In this document: positions 11,059-24,404 of the stretch, piece by piece
Numbering within the stretch: the first letter of the stretch is position 1
Layout: the number at the start of each line of letters is the position of its first letter
Assembly: GCF_051014685.1 (NCBI RefSeq)
Contig: NW_027478401.1
Location: 1,240,001 to 1,304,000 of the forward strand
Source: Ptiloglossa arizonensis
Lineage: Eukaryota > Arthropoda > Insecta > Hymenoptera > Colletidae
DNA length: 64,000 nucleotides
Direction: 5' to 3'
Made by a program: the position numbers and the translations under genes
Notes under the pieces: model-generated
What the model was told of the DNA's origin: nothing
The model's database searches: none
What the model saw: only the letters and a program-made list of their open reading frames with translations

Positions 11059-13989
11059 AAATATGGGAGTTTGAAGTTAAGGAATGGTTGAGAAACCCTC
11101 AAAATTTTCGCAAGTCTGATACTCGAAACCAATAACTACTATGGCCTAGGGCAAAAATACACATACCGTTGTAATCGGACGAGTTTCTGCTTTCCGATGC
11201 AATAGGAAATTCTCGAGTTCGTCAATCCGTTCGCGAGATATGGGAGTTTGAAGTTAAGGAATGGTTGAGAAACCAACAAAATTTTCGCAAGTCTGATACG
11301 CGAAACCAATAACTACAATGGCCTAGGGGAAAAATACACATACCCTTGAAATCGGGCGTGTTCCTACTTTCAGATGCAATAGGAATTTCTCGAGCACGTC
11401 AATCCTTCGCGAAATATGGGAGTTTGAAGTTAAGAAATGGTTGAGAAACCATCACAATTTTCGCAAATCTGATACTCGAAACCAACAACTACTGTAGCCT
11501 AGGGGAAAAATACACATACCGTTGTAATCAGGCGAGATTCTACTTTCGGATGCAACAGGAATTTCTCGATTTCGTCAATCCGTTCGCTAGATATGGGAGT
11601 TTGAAGTTAAGGAATGGTTGAGAAACCATCAAAATTTTCGCAAGTCTGATACGCGAAACCAATAACTACAATGGCCTAGGGGAAAAATACACATACCCTA
11701 GTAATCGGGCGTGTTTCTACTTTCAGATGCAATAGGAATTTCTTGAGGTCGTCAATCCGTTCGCGAGATATGGCGGATTGAAGTTAAGGAATGCTTGAGA
11801 AAACATCAAAATTTTCGCAAGTCTGATACGCGAAACCAGTAACTACTACGACCTAGGGCAAAAATACACATACCATTGTAATCGGACGAGTTTCTGTTTC
11901 AGATGCAACAGGCACTTCTCGAGTTCGTCATTCCGTTCGCGAGATATGGGTGTATGAAGGTAAGGAATGGATGAGAAACCATCAAAATTTTCGCTGGTCT
12001 GATACTCGAAACCAATAACTGGAATGGCCTAGGGCAAAAATACACATACCTTTGTATTCGGACGAGTTTCTACTATCAGATGCAACAGGAATTTCTGGAT
12101 TCGTCAATCCTTTCGCGAGATATGGGAGTTTGAAGTTAAGGAATGGTTAAGAAACCATAAAAATTTTCGCAAGTCTCATACTCGAAACCAATAATTACTA
12201 TGGCCTAGGGCAAAAATACACATACCGTAGTAATTGGACGTGTTTCTGGTTTCAGATGCAACAGGAATTTCTCGAGTTCGTCAATCCGTTCGCGAGATAT
12301 GGGGGTTTGAAGTTAAGGAATGCTTGAGAAAACATCAACATTTGGGCAAGTCTGATACACGAAACCAACAACTACAAAGGCTTAGGGGAAAAATACACAC
12401 ACCGTTGTAATCGGGAGAGTTTCTACTTTCAGATGCAACAGAAATTTTTGGGATTCGTCAATGCGTTCGCGAAATATCGAAGTTTGGAGTTAAGAGATGG
12501 TTGAGAAACCATTAAAATTTTCGCAAATCTGATACTCGAAACCATTAACTGGAATGGCCTAGGGGACAAGTACACACACCATTGTAATCGGGCGAGTTTC
12601 TACTTTCGGATGCAACATGAATTTCTCGAGTTCGTCAATCCGTTTGCGAGATATGTGAGTTTGAAGTTAAGGAAAGGTTGAGGAACTATCAAAATTTTCG
12701 CAAGTCTGGTACTCGAAACCAATAACTACAATGGCTTAGGGGAAAAATACACACACCGTTGTAATCGGGAGAGTTTCTACTTTCAGATGCAACAGAAATT
12801 TTTCGGATTCGTCAATGCGTTCGCGAAATATCGGAGTTTGGAGTTAAGAGATGGTTGAGAACCCATAAAAATTTTCGCAATTCTGATGCTAGAAACGAAT
12901 AACTGGAATGGCCTAGGGGAAAAGTACACAAACCAATGTAATCGAGCGAGTTTCTACTCTCAGATGCAACAGGAATTTCTCCCGTTCGCCAATCCGTTCG
13001 CGAGGTATGGGAGTTTGAAATTAAGGAACGGTTGAGAAACCATCAAAATTTTCGCAAGTCTGATACTCGAAACCAACAACTACAAAGGCCTAGGGGCAAA
13101 ATACACATACCTTTGTAATCGGGAGAGTTTCTTCTTCCAGATGCAACCGGAATATCTCGTGTTCGTCAATCCGTTCGCGAGATATGGGAGTTTGAAGTTA
13201 AGGAATGGTTGAGAAACCACCACAATTTTCGCAAGTCTGATACTCGAAACCAATAACTGGAATGGCCTAGGGGATAAGTACACACACCGTTGTAATCGGG
13301 CGAGTTTCTGCTTTCAGATGCAATAGGAAATTCTCGAGTTCGTCAATCCGTTCGTGAGATATGGGAGTTTGAAGTTAAGGAATGGTTGAGAAACCATCAA
13401 AATTTTCGCAAGTCTGATACTCGAAACCATTAACTACTGTGGCCTAGGGCAAAAATACACACACCATTGTAATCGGGCGCGTTTCTACTTTCAGATGCAA
13501 CAGTAATTTCTCGAGTTCGTCAATCCGTTCGCGAGATATGGGAGTTTGAAGTTAAGGAATGGTTGAGAAACCATCAAAATTTTCCAAGTCTGATACTCGA
13601 AACCAATAACTACTATGCCCTAGGGCAAAAATACAAATACCGTTGTAATCGGGAGAGTTTCTACTTTCAGATGCAACAGAAATTTTTTCGGATTCGGCAA
13701 TCCGTTCGTGAGATATCTGAGTTTCAACTTAAGGAATGCTTGAGAAACCATCAAAATTTGCTCAAGTGTGATACGCGAAACCAACAACTACAAAGGCCTA
13801 GGGGAAAAATACACATACCTTTGTAATCGGGCGAGTTTCCACTTTCGGATGCAACAGGAATTTCTCGAGTTCGTCAATCCGTTTGCGAGATATGTGAGTT
13901 TGAAGTTAAGGAATGGTAGAGAAACCATCAAAATTTTCCAAGTCTGATACTCGAAACCAATAACTACTATGCCCTAGGGCAAAAATACA

Positions 13990-15690
13990 CATACCGTTGT
14001 AATCGGGAGAGTTTCTACTATCAGATACAATAGAAATTTTTCGGATTCGGCAATCCGTTCGTGAGATATGTGAGTTTCAAGTTAAGGAATGCTTGAGAAA
14101 CCATCAAAATTTGCGCAAGTGTGATACGCGAAACCAATAACTACAAAGGCCTAGGGGAAAAATACACATACCTTTGTAATCGGGCGAGTTTCTACTTTCG
14201 GATGCAACAGGTATTTCTCGAGTTCGTCAATCCGTTCGCGAGATATAGGAGTTTGAAGTTAAGGAATGGTTGGGAAACCATCAAAGTTTTCGCAAGTCTG
14301 ATACTCGAAACCAATTACTACTGAGGCCTAGGGCAAAAATACACACACCATTGTAATCGGGCGCGTTTCTACTTTCAGATGCAACAGGAATTTCTCGACT
14401 TCGTCAATCCGTTCGCGAGATATGGGAGTTTGAATTTAAGGAATGGTTGAGAAACCATCAAAATTTGCGCAAGTGTGATACACGAAACCAATAACTACAA
14501 AGGCCTAGGGGAAAAATACACATACCTTTGTAATCGGGCGAGTTTCTACTTTCGGATGCAACAGGAATTTCTCGTGTTCGTCAATCCGTTCGCGAGATAT
14601 AGGACTTTGAAGTTAAGGAAAGGTTGAGAAACCATCAAAATTTTCGCAAGTCTGATACTCGAAACCAATAACTACTGTGGCCTAGGGGGAAAATACACAT
14701 ACCGTTGTAATCAGGAGAGTTTCTACCTTCAGATGCAACAGAAATTTTTCGGATTCGGCAATCCGTTCGTGGGATATGTGAGTTTCAAGTTAAGGAATGC
14801 TTGAGAAACCATCAAAATTTGCGCAAGTGTGATACGCGAAACCAATAACTACAAAGGCCTAGGGGAAAAATACACATACCTTTGTAATCGGGCGAGTTTC
14901 TTCTTTCGGATGCAACAGGAATTTCTCGAGTTCGTCAATCCGTTCGCGAGATATAGCAGTTCGAAGTCAAGGAATGGTTGGGAAACCATCAAAATTTTCG
15001 CAAGTCTGATACTCGAAACCAATAACTACTGTAGCCTAGGGCAAAAATACACACACCATTGTAATCGGGCGCGTTTCTACTATCAGATGCAACTGGAATT
15101 TCTCGACTTCGTCAATCCGTTCGCGAGATATGGGAGTATGAATTTAAGGAATGGTTGAGAAACCATCAAAATTTTCGCAAATCTGATACTCGAAACCATT
15201 AACTGGAATGGCCTAGGGGAAAAGTACACACACCATTGTAATCGGGCGTGTTTCTACTTTCAGATGCAACAGGAATTTCTCGAGTTCGTCAATCCGTTTG
15301 CGAGATATGTGAGTTTGAAGTTAAGGAATGGTTGTGAAACCATCAAAATTTTCCAAGTCTGATACTCGAAACCAATAACTACTATGCCCTAGGGCAAAAA
15401 TACACATACCTTTGTAATCGGGAGAGTTTCTACTTTCAGATGCAACAGAAATTTTTCGGATTCGGCAATCCGTTCGTGAGATATGTGGGTTTCAAGTTAA
15501 GGAATGCTTGTGAAACCATCAAAATTTGCGCAAGTGTGATACGCGAAACCAATAACTACAAAGGCCTAGGGGAAAAATACACATACCTTTGTAATCGGGC
15601 GAGTTTCTACTTTCGGATGCAACAGGAATTTCTCGAGTTCGTCGATCCGTTCGCGAGATATAGGAGTTTGAAGTTAAGGAAAGGTTGAGA
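13990..15690 (+). repeat. 4-mer periodicity, 707-708 bp, about 2.4 copies
   Basis: The rare string 'caagtgtgatacgcg' lies at about 14117, 14825 and 15532, and the XhoI-less variant box at 14025, 14733 and 15440. Both series step by 708 and then 707 bp, a 4-monomer unit. Each unit pairs an XhoI-less monomer with a following 'actacaaagg' monomer that carries 'tttcggatgcaacagg'. Confidence 0.85.
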
Positions 15691-16309
15691 AACCATCAAA
15701 ATTTTCGCAAGTCTGATACTCGAAACCAATAACTACTGTGGCCTAGGGGGAAAATAAACACACCATTGTAATCGGGCGCGTTTCTACTTTCAGATGCAAC
15801 AGGAATTTCTCGAGTTCGTCAATCCGTTTGCGAGATATGTGAGTTTGAAGTTAAGGAATGGTTGAGAAACCAACAAAATTTTCCAAGTCTGATGCTCGAA
15901 ACCAATAACTACTATGCCCTAGGGCAGAAATACACATACCGTTGTAATCGGGAGAGTTTCTACTGTCAGATGCAACAGAAATTTTTCGGATTCGTCAATG
16001 CGTTCGCGAAATATCGGAGTTTGGAGTTAAGAGATGGTTGAGAAACCATCAAAATTTTCAAAGTCTGATACTCGAAACAAATAACAACTATGCCCTAGGG
16101 CAAAAATACACACACTGTTGTAATCGGGAGAGCTTCTACTTTCAGATGCAACAGAAATTTTTCGGATTCGTCAATCCGTTCGCGAGATGTTGGAGTTTGA
16201 AGTTAAGGAATGGTTGAGAAACCATCAAAATTTTCGCAAATCTGATACTCGAAACCAATGACTGGAATGGCCGAGGGGAAAAGTACACACACCATTGTAA
16301 TCGGGCCAG

Positions 16310-16324
16310 TTTCTGTAATACTTT
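16310..16324 (+). repeat. 5-bp insertion inside one monomer
   Basis: Where every neighbour reads 'tttctactttcag', this copy reads 'tttctgtaatactttcag'. The five extra bases (gtaat) match the 'tgtaat' string about 20 bp upstream in the same monomer, so a slippage or template-switch origin is plausible. It is the only insertion of this size I noticed. Confidence 0.8.
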
Positions 16325-16744
16325 CAGATGCAATAGGAATTTCTCGAGTTCGTCAATCCATTCGCTAGATATGGGAGTTTGAAGTTAAGGAATGGTTGAG
16401 AAACGATCAAGATTTTCGCAAGTCTGATACTCGAAACCAATAACTACTATGGCCTAGGGCAAAAATGCACATACCTTTGTAATCGGGCTAGCTTCTGCTT
16501 TTAGATGCAACAGGAATTTCTCGAGTTCGTCAATCCGTTCGCGATATATGGGAGTTTGAAGTTATGGAATGGTTGAGAAACGATCAAGATTTTCGCAAGT
16601 CTGATACTCGAAACCAATAACTGGAATGGCCTTGGGGAAAAGTACACGCACCATTGTAATCGGGCAGGTTTCTACTTTCAGATGCAACAGGAATTTCTCG
16701 AGTTCGTCAATCCGTTCGCGAGATATGGGAGTTTGAAATTAAGG

Positions 16745-17985
16745 AATGGTTGAGGAACCATCAAAATGTTCGGAATCTGATACTCGAAACCAATAACTAC
16801 TATGGTGTAGGGCAAAAATACACATACCGTTGTAATCGGGCGAGTTTCTGCTATCAGATTCAACAGGAATTAGTCGAGATCGTCAATCCGTTCGCTAGAT
16901 ATGGGAGTTTGAAGTTAAGGAATGGTTGAGAAACGATCAAGATCTTCGCAAGTCTGATACTCGAAACCAATAACTGGAATGGCCTTGGGGAAAAGTACAC
17001 ACACCATTGTCATCTGGCAGGTTTCTACTTTCAGATGCAACAGGAATTTCTCGAGTTCGTCAATCCGTTCGCGAGATATGGGAGTTTGAAATTAAGGAAT
17101 GGTTGAGGACCCATCAAAATTTTCGGAATCTGATACTCGAAACCAATAACTACTATGGTGTAGGGCAAAAATACCCATACCGTTGTAATCGGGCGAGTTT
17201 CTGCTTTCAGATGCAACAGGAATTTCTCGAGTTCGTCAATTCGTTCGCGATATATGGGAGTTTGAAGTTATGGAATGTTTGAGAAACCATTAAAATTTTC
17301 GCATATCTTATACTCGAAACCAATAACTACTATGGCCTAGGGCAAAAATGCACATACCTTTGTAATCGGGCTAGCTTCTGCTTTCAGATGCAACAGGAAT
17401 TTCTCGAGTTCGTCAATCCGTTCGCGATATATGGGAGCTTGAAGTTATGGAATGGTTGAGAAACCATCAAAATGTTCGGAATCTGATACTCGAAACCAAT
17501 AACTACTATGGTGTAGGGCAAAAATACACATACCGTTGTAATCGGGCGAGTTTCTGCTATCAGATTCAACAGGAATTAGTCGAGATCGTCAATCCGTTCG
17601 CTAGATATGGGATTTTGAAGTTAAGGAATGGTTGAGAAACGATCAAGATCTTCGCAAGTCTGATACTCGAAACCAATAACTGGAATGGCCTTGGGGAAAA
17701 GTACACACACCATTGTCATCGGGCAGGTTTCTACTTTCGGATGCAACAGGAATTTCTCGAGTTCGTCAATCCGTTCGCGAGATATGGGAGTTTGAAATTA
17801 AGGAATGGTTGAGGAACCATCAAAATTTTCGGAATCTGATACTCGAAACCAATAACTACTATGGTGTAGGGCAAAAATACACATACCGTTGTAATCGGGC
17901 GAGTTTCTGCTTTCAGATGCAACAGGAATTTCTCGAGTTCGTCAATTCTTTCGCGATATATGGGAGTTTGAAGTTATGGAATATT
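16745..17985 (+). repeat. 4-mer higher-order duplication, 706 bp period
   Basis: The block near 16745-17280 recurs at 17451-17985. Markers are 'aatgttcgg' (16765 and 17471) and 'gatcttcgc' (16941 and 17647), both 706 bp apart. The pair 'cagattcaacagg' and 'attagtcgagatcg' is shared, as is 'cattgtcat'. The period is two bases short of 4 x 177 because two of the four monomers are the 176-bp form. Confidence 0.88.
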
Positions 17986-18710
17986 AGAGAAACCATCAAA
18001 ATTTTCGGAATCTGATACTCGAAACCAAAAACGACTATGGTGTAGGGCAAAAATACCCATACCGTTGTAATCGGGCGAGTTTCTGCTTTCAGATGCAACA
18101 GGAATTTCTCGAGTTCGTCAATCCGTTCGCGATATATGGGAGTTTGAAGTTATGGAATGGTTGAGAAACCATCAAAATTTTCGGAATCTGATACTCGAAA
18201 CCAATAACTACTATTGTGTAGGGCAAAAATACACATACCGTTGTAATCGGGCGAGTTTCTGCTTTCAGATGCAACAGGAATTTCTCGAGTTCGTCAATTC
18301 TTTCGCGATATATGGGAGTTTGAAGTTATGGAATATTAGAGAAACCATCAAAATTTTCGGAATCTGATACTCGAAACCAAAAACTACTATGGTGTAGGGC
18401 AAAAATACCCATACCGTTGTAATCGGGCGAGTTTCTGCTTTCAGATGCAACAGGAATTTCTCGAGTTCGTCAATCCGTTCGCGATATATGGGAGTTTGAA
18501 GTTATGGAATGGTTGAGAAACCATCAAAATTTTCGGAATCTGATACTCGAAACCAATAACTACTATTGTGTAGACAAAAAATACACATACCGTTGTAATC
18601 GGGCGAGTTTCTGCTTTCAGATGCAACAGGAATTTCTCGAGTTCGTCAATTCTTTCGCGATATATGGGAGTTTGAAGTTATGGAATATTAGAGAAACCAT
18701 CAAAATTTTC
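17820..18710 (+). repeat. Dimer higher-order array, 352 bp period
   Basis: The rare string 'atattagag' lies at 17981, 18333 and 18685, exactly 352 bp (2 x 176) apart. The dimer pairs a monomer ending 'aatattagagaaacc' with one ending 'aatggttgagaaacc'. The third copy differs in the first part ('gtgtagacaaaaaa'). Copies are nearly identical, which suggests very recent amplification by unequal exchange. Confidence 0.92.
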
Positions 18711-18835
18711 GCAAGTCTGAGACCCGAAACCAATAACTACCATGGTCTAGGGCGAAAATACGCATACCGTTGTAATTGGGCGAGCTTCTACTTTCAAATG
18801 CAACAGGAATTTCTCGAGTTCGTCAATCCGTTCGC

Positions 18836-19480
18836 GAGATATTGGAGCTCGAAATTAAGGAATGGTAGAGAAGCGATCAAAATTTTCGCAAGTCTGATAC
18901 CCGAAACCAATAACTTCTATGGCCTAGGGCACAAATACACATACCGTTGTAATCGGGCGGGTTTCTGCTATCAGATTCAACAGGAATTACTCGAGTTCGT
19001 CAATCCGTTCGCTAGATATGGGAGTTTGAAGTTATGGAATTGTTGAGAAACGATCAAGATTTTCGCAAGTCTGATACTCGAAACCAATAACTGGAATGGC
19101 CTTGGGAAAAGTACACGCAACATTGTAATCGGGCAGGTTTCTACTTTCAGATGCAACAGGAATTTCTCGAGTTCGTCTATCCGTTCGCGAAATATGGGAG
19201 TTTGAAATTAAGGAATGGTTGAGGAACCATCAAAATTTTCGGAATCTGATACTCGAAACCAATAACTACTATGGTGTAGGGCAAAAATACCCATACCGTT
19301 GTAATCGGGCGAGTTTCTGCTTTCAGATGCAACAGGAATTTCTCGAGTTCGTCAATTCGTTCGCGAGATATTGGAGCTCGAAATTAAGGAATGGTAGAGA
19401 AGCGATCAAAATTTTCGCAAGTCTGATACTCGAAACCAATAACTACTATGGCCTAGGGCACAAATACACATACCGTTGTA
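18836..19480 (+). repeat. Trimer copy pair, 529 bp period
   Basis: A monomer with 'attggagctcgaaatt', 'aatggtagagaagcg' and 'gggcacaaatac' at 18836-18960 recurs at about 19365-19489. The spacing of 529 bp is 3 units with two bases lost. In both copies the usual TGA of the forward frame is AGA, which is why unusually long open frames pass through here (18504-19046 and 19219-19752). Confidence 0.8.
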
Positions 19481-22400
19481 ATCGGGCGGGTTTCTACTTT
19501 CAGATGCAACAGGAATTTCTCGAGTCCGTCAATCCGTTCGCGAGATATGGGAGTTTGATGTTATGGAACTGTTGTGAAACCACCAAAACTTCCGCTGCTC
19601 TGATACTAGAAACCAATAACAGGAATGGCGTAGGGGAGAAATACACATACCGTTGTTATCGGGCGAGTTTCTACTTTCAGTTGCAACAGGAATTTCTCGA
19701 GTTCGTCAATCCGTTCGCGAGATATGGGAGCTTGAAGTTAAGGAATGGTTGAGAAACCATCAAAATTTTCGCAAGTCTGATACGCGTAAACACTAACTAC
19801 CATGGTCTAGGGCGATAATACGCATACCGTTGTAATTGGGCGAGCTTCTACTTTCAGATCCAACAGGAATTTCTCGAGTTCGTCAATCCGTTCGCGAGAT
19901 ATGGTTGTTTGAAATTAAGGAATGGTTGAGGAACCATCAAAATTTTCGGAATCTGATACTCGAAACTAATAACTACTATGGTGTGGTGCAAAAATACCCA
20001 TACCGTTGTAATCGGGCGAGTTTCTGCTTTCAGATGCAACAGGAATTTCTCGAGTTCGTCAATTCGTTCGCGAGATATGGGAGTTTGAAGTTAATGAATG
20101 GTTGAGAAACCATCAAAATTTTCGGAAGTCTGATACTCGAAACCAATAACTACTATGGTCTAGAGCAAAAATACACATACCGTTGTAATCGGGCGAGTTT
20201 CAACTTTCAGATGCAACAGGAATTTCGCGAGTTCTTCAACCGCTTCGCGAGATATGGGAGTTTGAATTTAAGGAATGGTAGAGCGTCCATAAGATTTTCG
20301 CAAGACTGATACACGAAACCAATAACCGGAATGGCCTAGGGGAAAGTTAAACACAACTTTGTAATCGGGCGAGTTTCTGCCTTCAGATGCAACAGGAATT
20401 TCTCGAGTTCGTCAATACGTTCGCGAGATATGGGAGTTTGAAGTTAAGGAATGGTTGAGAAACCATCAAAGTTTTCGCAAGTCTGATACTCGAAACCAAT
20501 AACTACTATGGTCTAGAGCAAAAATACACATACCGTTGTAATCGGGCGAGATTCAACTTTCAGATGCAACAGGAATTACACGAGTTCTTCAACCGCTTCG
20601 CGAGATATGGGAGCTTGAATTTAAGGAATGGTAGAGAGTCCATAAAATTTTCGCAAGTCTGATACTCGAAAACAATAACTGGAATTGCCTAGGGGAAAAG
20701 TACACACTCCATTGTAATCGGGCGAGTTTCTGCCTTCAGTTGCAATGGGAATTTCTCGAGTTCGTCAATCCGTTCGTGAGATATGGGAGTTTGAAGTTAA
20801 GGAATGGTTGAGAAACAATCAAAAATTTCGGAAGTCTGATACTCGAAACCAGTAACTGGAACGGTCTTGGGGAAAAGTACTAGAACCATTGTAATCGGGC
20901 AGGTTTCTACTTTCAGATGCAACAGGAATTTCTCGAGTTCGTCAATCCGTTCGCGAGATATGGGAGTTTGAAATTAAGGAATGGTTGAGGAACCATCAAA
21001 ATTTTCGGAATCTGATACTCGAAACCAATAACTACTATGGTGTAGGGCAAAAATACACGTACCGTTTTAATCGGGCGAGTTTCTGCTATCAGATTCAACA
21101 GGAATTTATCGAGTTCGTCAAGTCGTTCGCGAGATATTGGAGCTTGATATTAAGGAATGGTAGAGAAGCGATCAAAATTTTCGCAAGTCTGATACTCGAA
21201 ACCAATAACTACAATGGTCTAGGGGAAAAATTCACATACCGTTGTAATCGGGCGAGTTCCTACTTTCAGATGCAACAGGAATTTCTGGAGTTCGTCAATC
21301 CGTTCGCGAGATATGGGAGTTTGAAGTTAAGGAATGGTTGAGAAACCATCAAAATTTTCGCAAGTCTGATACTCGAAACCAATAACAGGAATGGCCTAGG
21401 GTAAAAGTACACACACCATTGTAATCGGGGGAGCTTCTCCTTTCAGATGCAACAGGAACTTCTCGAGTTCGTCAATCCGTTCGCAAGATATGGGAGTTTG
21501 AAATTAAGGAATGGTAGAGAAACCATCAAAATTTTCACAAGTCAGATACTCGAAACCAATAACTACAATGGCCTAGGGTAAAAATACACATACCGTTGTA
21601 ATCGGGAGTGTTTGTACTTTCAGATGCACGGAAATTTCTCGGATTCGTCAAACCGTTCGCGAGATATGGGAGTTTGAAATTAAGGAATGGTTGAGAAACC
21701 ATCAAAATTTTCGCAAGTCTGATACTCGACACCAATAGCTACATTGGTCCAGGGCAAAAATACACATACCGTTGTAATCGGGCGAGTTTCTGCTTGCAGA
21801 TGCAACAGGAATTTCTCAAGTTCGTCAATATGTTCGCGAGCTATGGGAGTTTAAAAGTAAGGAATGGTTGAGAAACCATCAAAATTTTCACAAGTCTGAC
21901 ACTCGAAACCAATAACTACAATGCTCTAGGTAAAAATACCCATACCGTTGCAATCGGGAGAGTTTCTACATTCAGATGCAACAGAAATTTTTCGGATTCG
22001 TAAATCCGTTCGCGAAATATCGGAGTTTGGAATTAAGGAATGGCTGAGAAACCGTCAAAATTTTTGCTGGTCTCATACTCGAAATTAATAACTGGAATGG
22101 CCTAGGGGAAATGTACTCACACCATTGTAATCGGGCGAGTTTCTACTTTCACATGCCACACGAGTTTCTCGAGTTCGTCAATCCGTTCGCGAGATATGGG
22201 AGTCTGAGGTTAAGGAATGGTTGAGAAACCATCAAAATTTTCGCGGGTCTGATACTCGAAACCAATAACAGGAATGGCCTAGGGGGAAAGTACACACACC
22301 ATTGTAATCGGGCGAGTTTCTACTTTCAGATGCAACAGGAATTTCTCGAGTTCGTCAATCCGTTCCCGAGATATGGGAGTCTGAAGTTAAGGAATGGTTG

Positions 22401-24404
22401 AGAAACCATCAAAATTTTCGCTGGTCTGATACTCGAAACCAATAACTGGAATGGCCTCTGGGAAAAGTACACATACCACTGTAATCGGGCGAGTTTCTAC
22501 TTTCAGATGCAAGAGGAATTTCTCGAGTTCGGCAATCCGTTCGCGAGATATGGGAGTTTGAAGTTAAGGAATGCTTGAGAAACCATCAAAATTTTCGCTG
22601 GTCTGATACTCGAAACCAATAACTGGAATGGCCTAGGGGAAAAGTACTCACCCCATTGTAATCGGGCGAGTTTCTACTTTCAGATGCAACAGGAATTTCT
22701 CGAGTTCGTCAATCCGTTCGCGAGATATGGGAGTTTGAAGTTAAGGAATGGTTGAGGAACCTTCAAAATTTTCGCAAGTCTGATACTCGAAACCAATAAC
22801 TGCTATGGCCTAGGGCTAAAATACACATACCATTATAATCGGGCGAGATTATGCTTTCAGATGCAACTGGAATTTCTCGAGTTGGTAATCCGTTCGCGAG
22901 ATATGGGAGTTTGAAGTTAAGGAATGGTTGAGAAATCATGAAAATTGTCGCTGGTCTGATACTCGAAACCAATAACTGGAATGGCCTAGGGGAAAAGTAC
23001 ACATACCTCTGAAATCGGGCGAGTTTCTGCTTTCAGATGCAACTGGAATTTCTATAGTTCGTCAATCCGTTCGCGAGATATGGGAGTTTGAAGGTAAGGA
23101 ATGTTTGAGAAGCCATCAAAATTTTCGCAAGTCTGATACTCGAAACCAATAACTGGAATGGCCTAGGGGAAAAGTACACATACCACTGAAATCGGGCGAG
23201 TTTCTACTTTCAGATGCAACAGGAATTTCTCGAGTTCGTCAATCCGTTCGCGAGATATGGGAGTTTGAAGTTAAGGAATGGTTGAGAAGCCATCAAAATT
23301 TTCGCAAGTCTGATACTCGAAACCAATAACTGGAATGGCCTAGGGGAAAAGTACTCACCCCATTGTAATCGGGCGAGTTTCTACTTTCAGATGCAACAGG
23401 AATTTCTCGAGTTCGTCAATCCGTTCGCGAGATATGGGAGTTTGAAGTTAAGGAATGGTTGAGAAGCCATAAAAATTTTCGCAAGTCTGATACTCGAAAC
23501 CAATAGCTGCTATGGCCTAGGGCAAAAATACAAATACCGTTGTAATCCGGCGAGATTATGCTTTCAGATGCAACTGGAATTTGTCGAGTTGGTGATCCGT
23601 TCGCGAGATATGGGAGTTTGAAGTTAAGGAATGGTTGAGAAATCATCAAAATTTTCGCAAGTCTGATACTCGAAACCAATAACTACTATTGCCTAGCGCA
23701 AAAATACACATACCGTTGTAATTGGGCGAGCTTCTGCTATCAGATGCAGCAGGAATTTCTCGAGTTCGTGAATCCGTTCGCGAGATATGGGACTTTGAAG
23801 TTAAGGAATGGTTGAGAAACCAACAAAATTTTCGCTGGTCTGATACTCGAAACCATTAACTGGAATGGCCTAGGGGAAAAGTACACATACCACTGAAATC
23901 GGGCGAGTTTCTGCATTCAGATGCAACTGGAATTTCTCTGGTTCGTCAATCCGTTCGCGAGATATGGGAGTTTGAAGTTAAGGAATGGTTGAGAAATCAT
24001 CAAAATTTTCGCAAGTCTGATACCCGAAACCAACAACTACTATTGCCTCGGGCAAAAATACACATACCGTTGTAATCGGGCGAGCTTCTACTTTCAGATG
24101 CAGCAGGAATTTCTCGAGTTCATCAATCCGTTCGCGAGATATGGGAGTTTGAAGTTAAGGAATGGTTGAGAAGCCATCAAAATTTTCGCAAGTCTGATAC
24201 TCGAAACCAATAACTACTATGGCCTAGGGCAAAAATACACATACCATTATAATCGCGCGAGTTTCTGCTTTCAGATACAACTGGAATTTCTCGCGTTCGT
24301 CAATCCGTTCGCGAGATATGGGAGTTTGAAGTTAAGGAATGGTTGAGAAACCATCAAAATTTTCGCTGGTCTGATACTCGAAACCAATAACTGGAATGGC
24401 CTAG

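Larger units (their letters stand above)
4691..11090 (+). repeat. Array segment 2: homogeneous block with 9-mer and 4-mer copies
   Basis: About 36 monomers, mostly 'actacaatgg' or 'actacaaagg' boundary types. Diagnostic variants recur in fixed order: 'gagcacgtcaatcc' replacing 'gagttcgtcaatcc', 'gatgcagtagg' with 'ttcttcaatccgctcg' (near 6246, 7661 and 9254), and 'ttcccgagcacg' (near 5900, 6435 and 8550). Only one indel accumulates here, a lost base near 6667, so the block is younger or more recently homogenised than segment 3. Confidence 0.85.
11091..16690 (+). repeat. Array segment 3: diverged monomers, XhoI-less variant
   Basis: About 32 monomers with more substitutions and indels than their neighbours. 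Single-base losses occur near 11406, 11897 and 12094, and several monomers read 'ttttccaagtctg' in place of 'ttttcgcaagtctg'. A distinct variant with 'cagaaatttttcggattcg' (no CTCGAG), usually with 'gggagag' before it and 'cgaaatatcgg' after it, appears near 12440, 12795, 13671, 14025, 14733, 15440, 15970 and 16145. This looks like an older stretch less touched by recent homogenisation. Confidence 0.82.
16691..21100 (+). repeat. Array segment 4: 176-bp monomer variant
   Basis: Many units here read 'ttttcggaatctgatac' in place of 'ttttcgcaagtctgatac', one base shorter, so the spacing is 176 bp. Equivalent positions at 17731, 17913, 18089, 18265 and 18441 show steps of 182, 176, 176 and 176; the first step reflects a different end point in the variant, not a longer unit. 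Other local markers are 'atggtgtagggc' and 'gcgatatatggg'. The 66-bp deletion near 61,815 is a different event. Loss of one base breaks the reading-frame continuity seen elsewhere. Confidence 0.88.

Noticed and set aside
18504..19752. Long open frames of 180 and 177 codons (18504-19046 and 19219-19752)
   Set aside because: They translate three consecutive monomers in the repeat frame and exist because the usual TGA became AGA or TGT. No conserved start, no ribosome-binding or promoter context, no similarity to a protein family I know.
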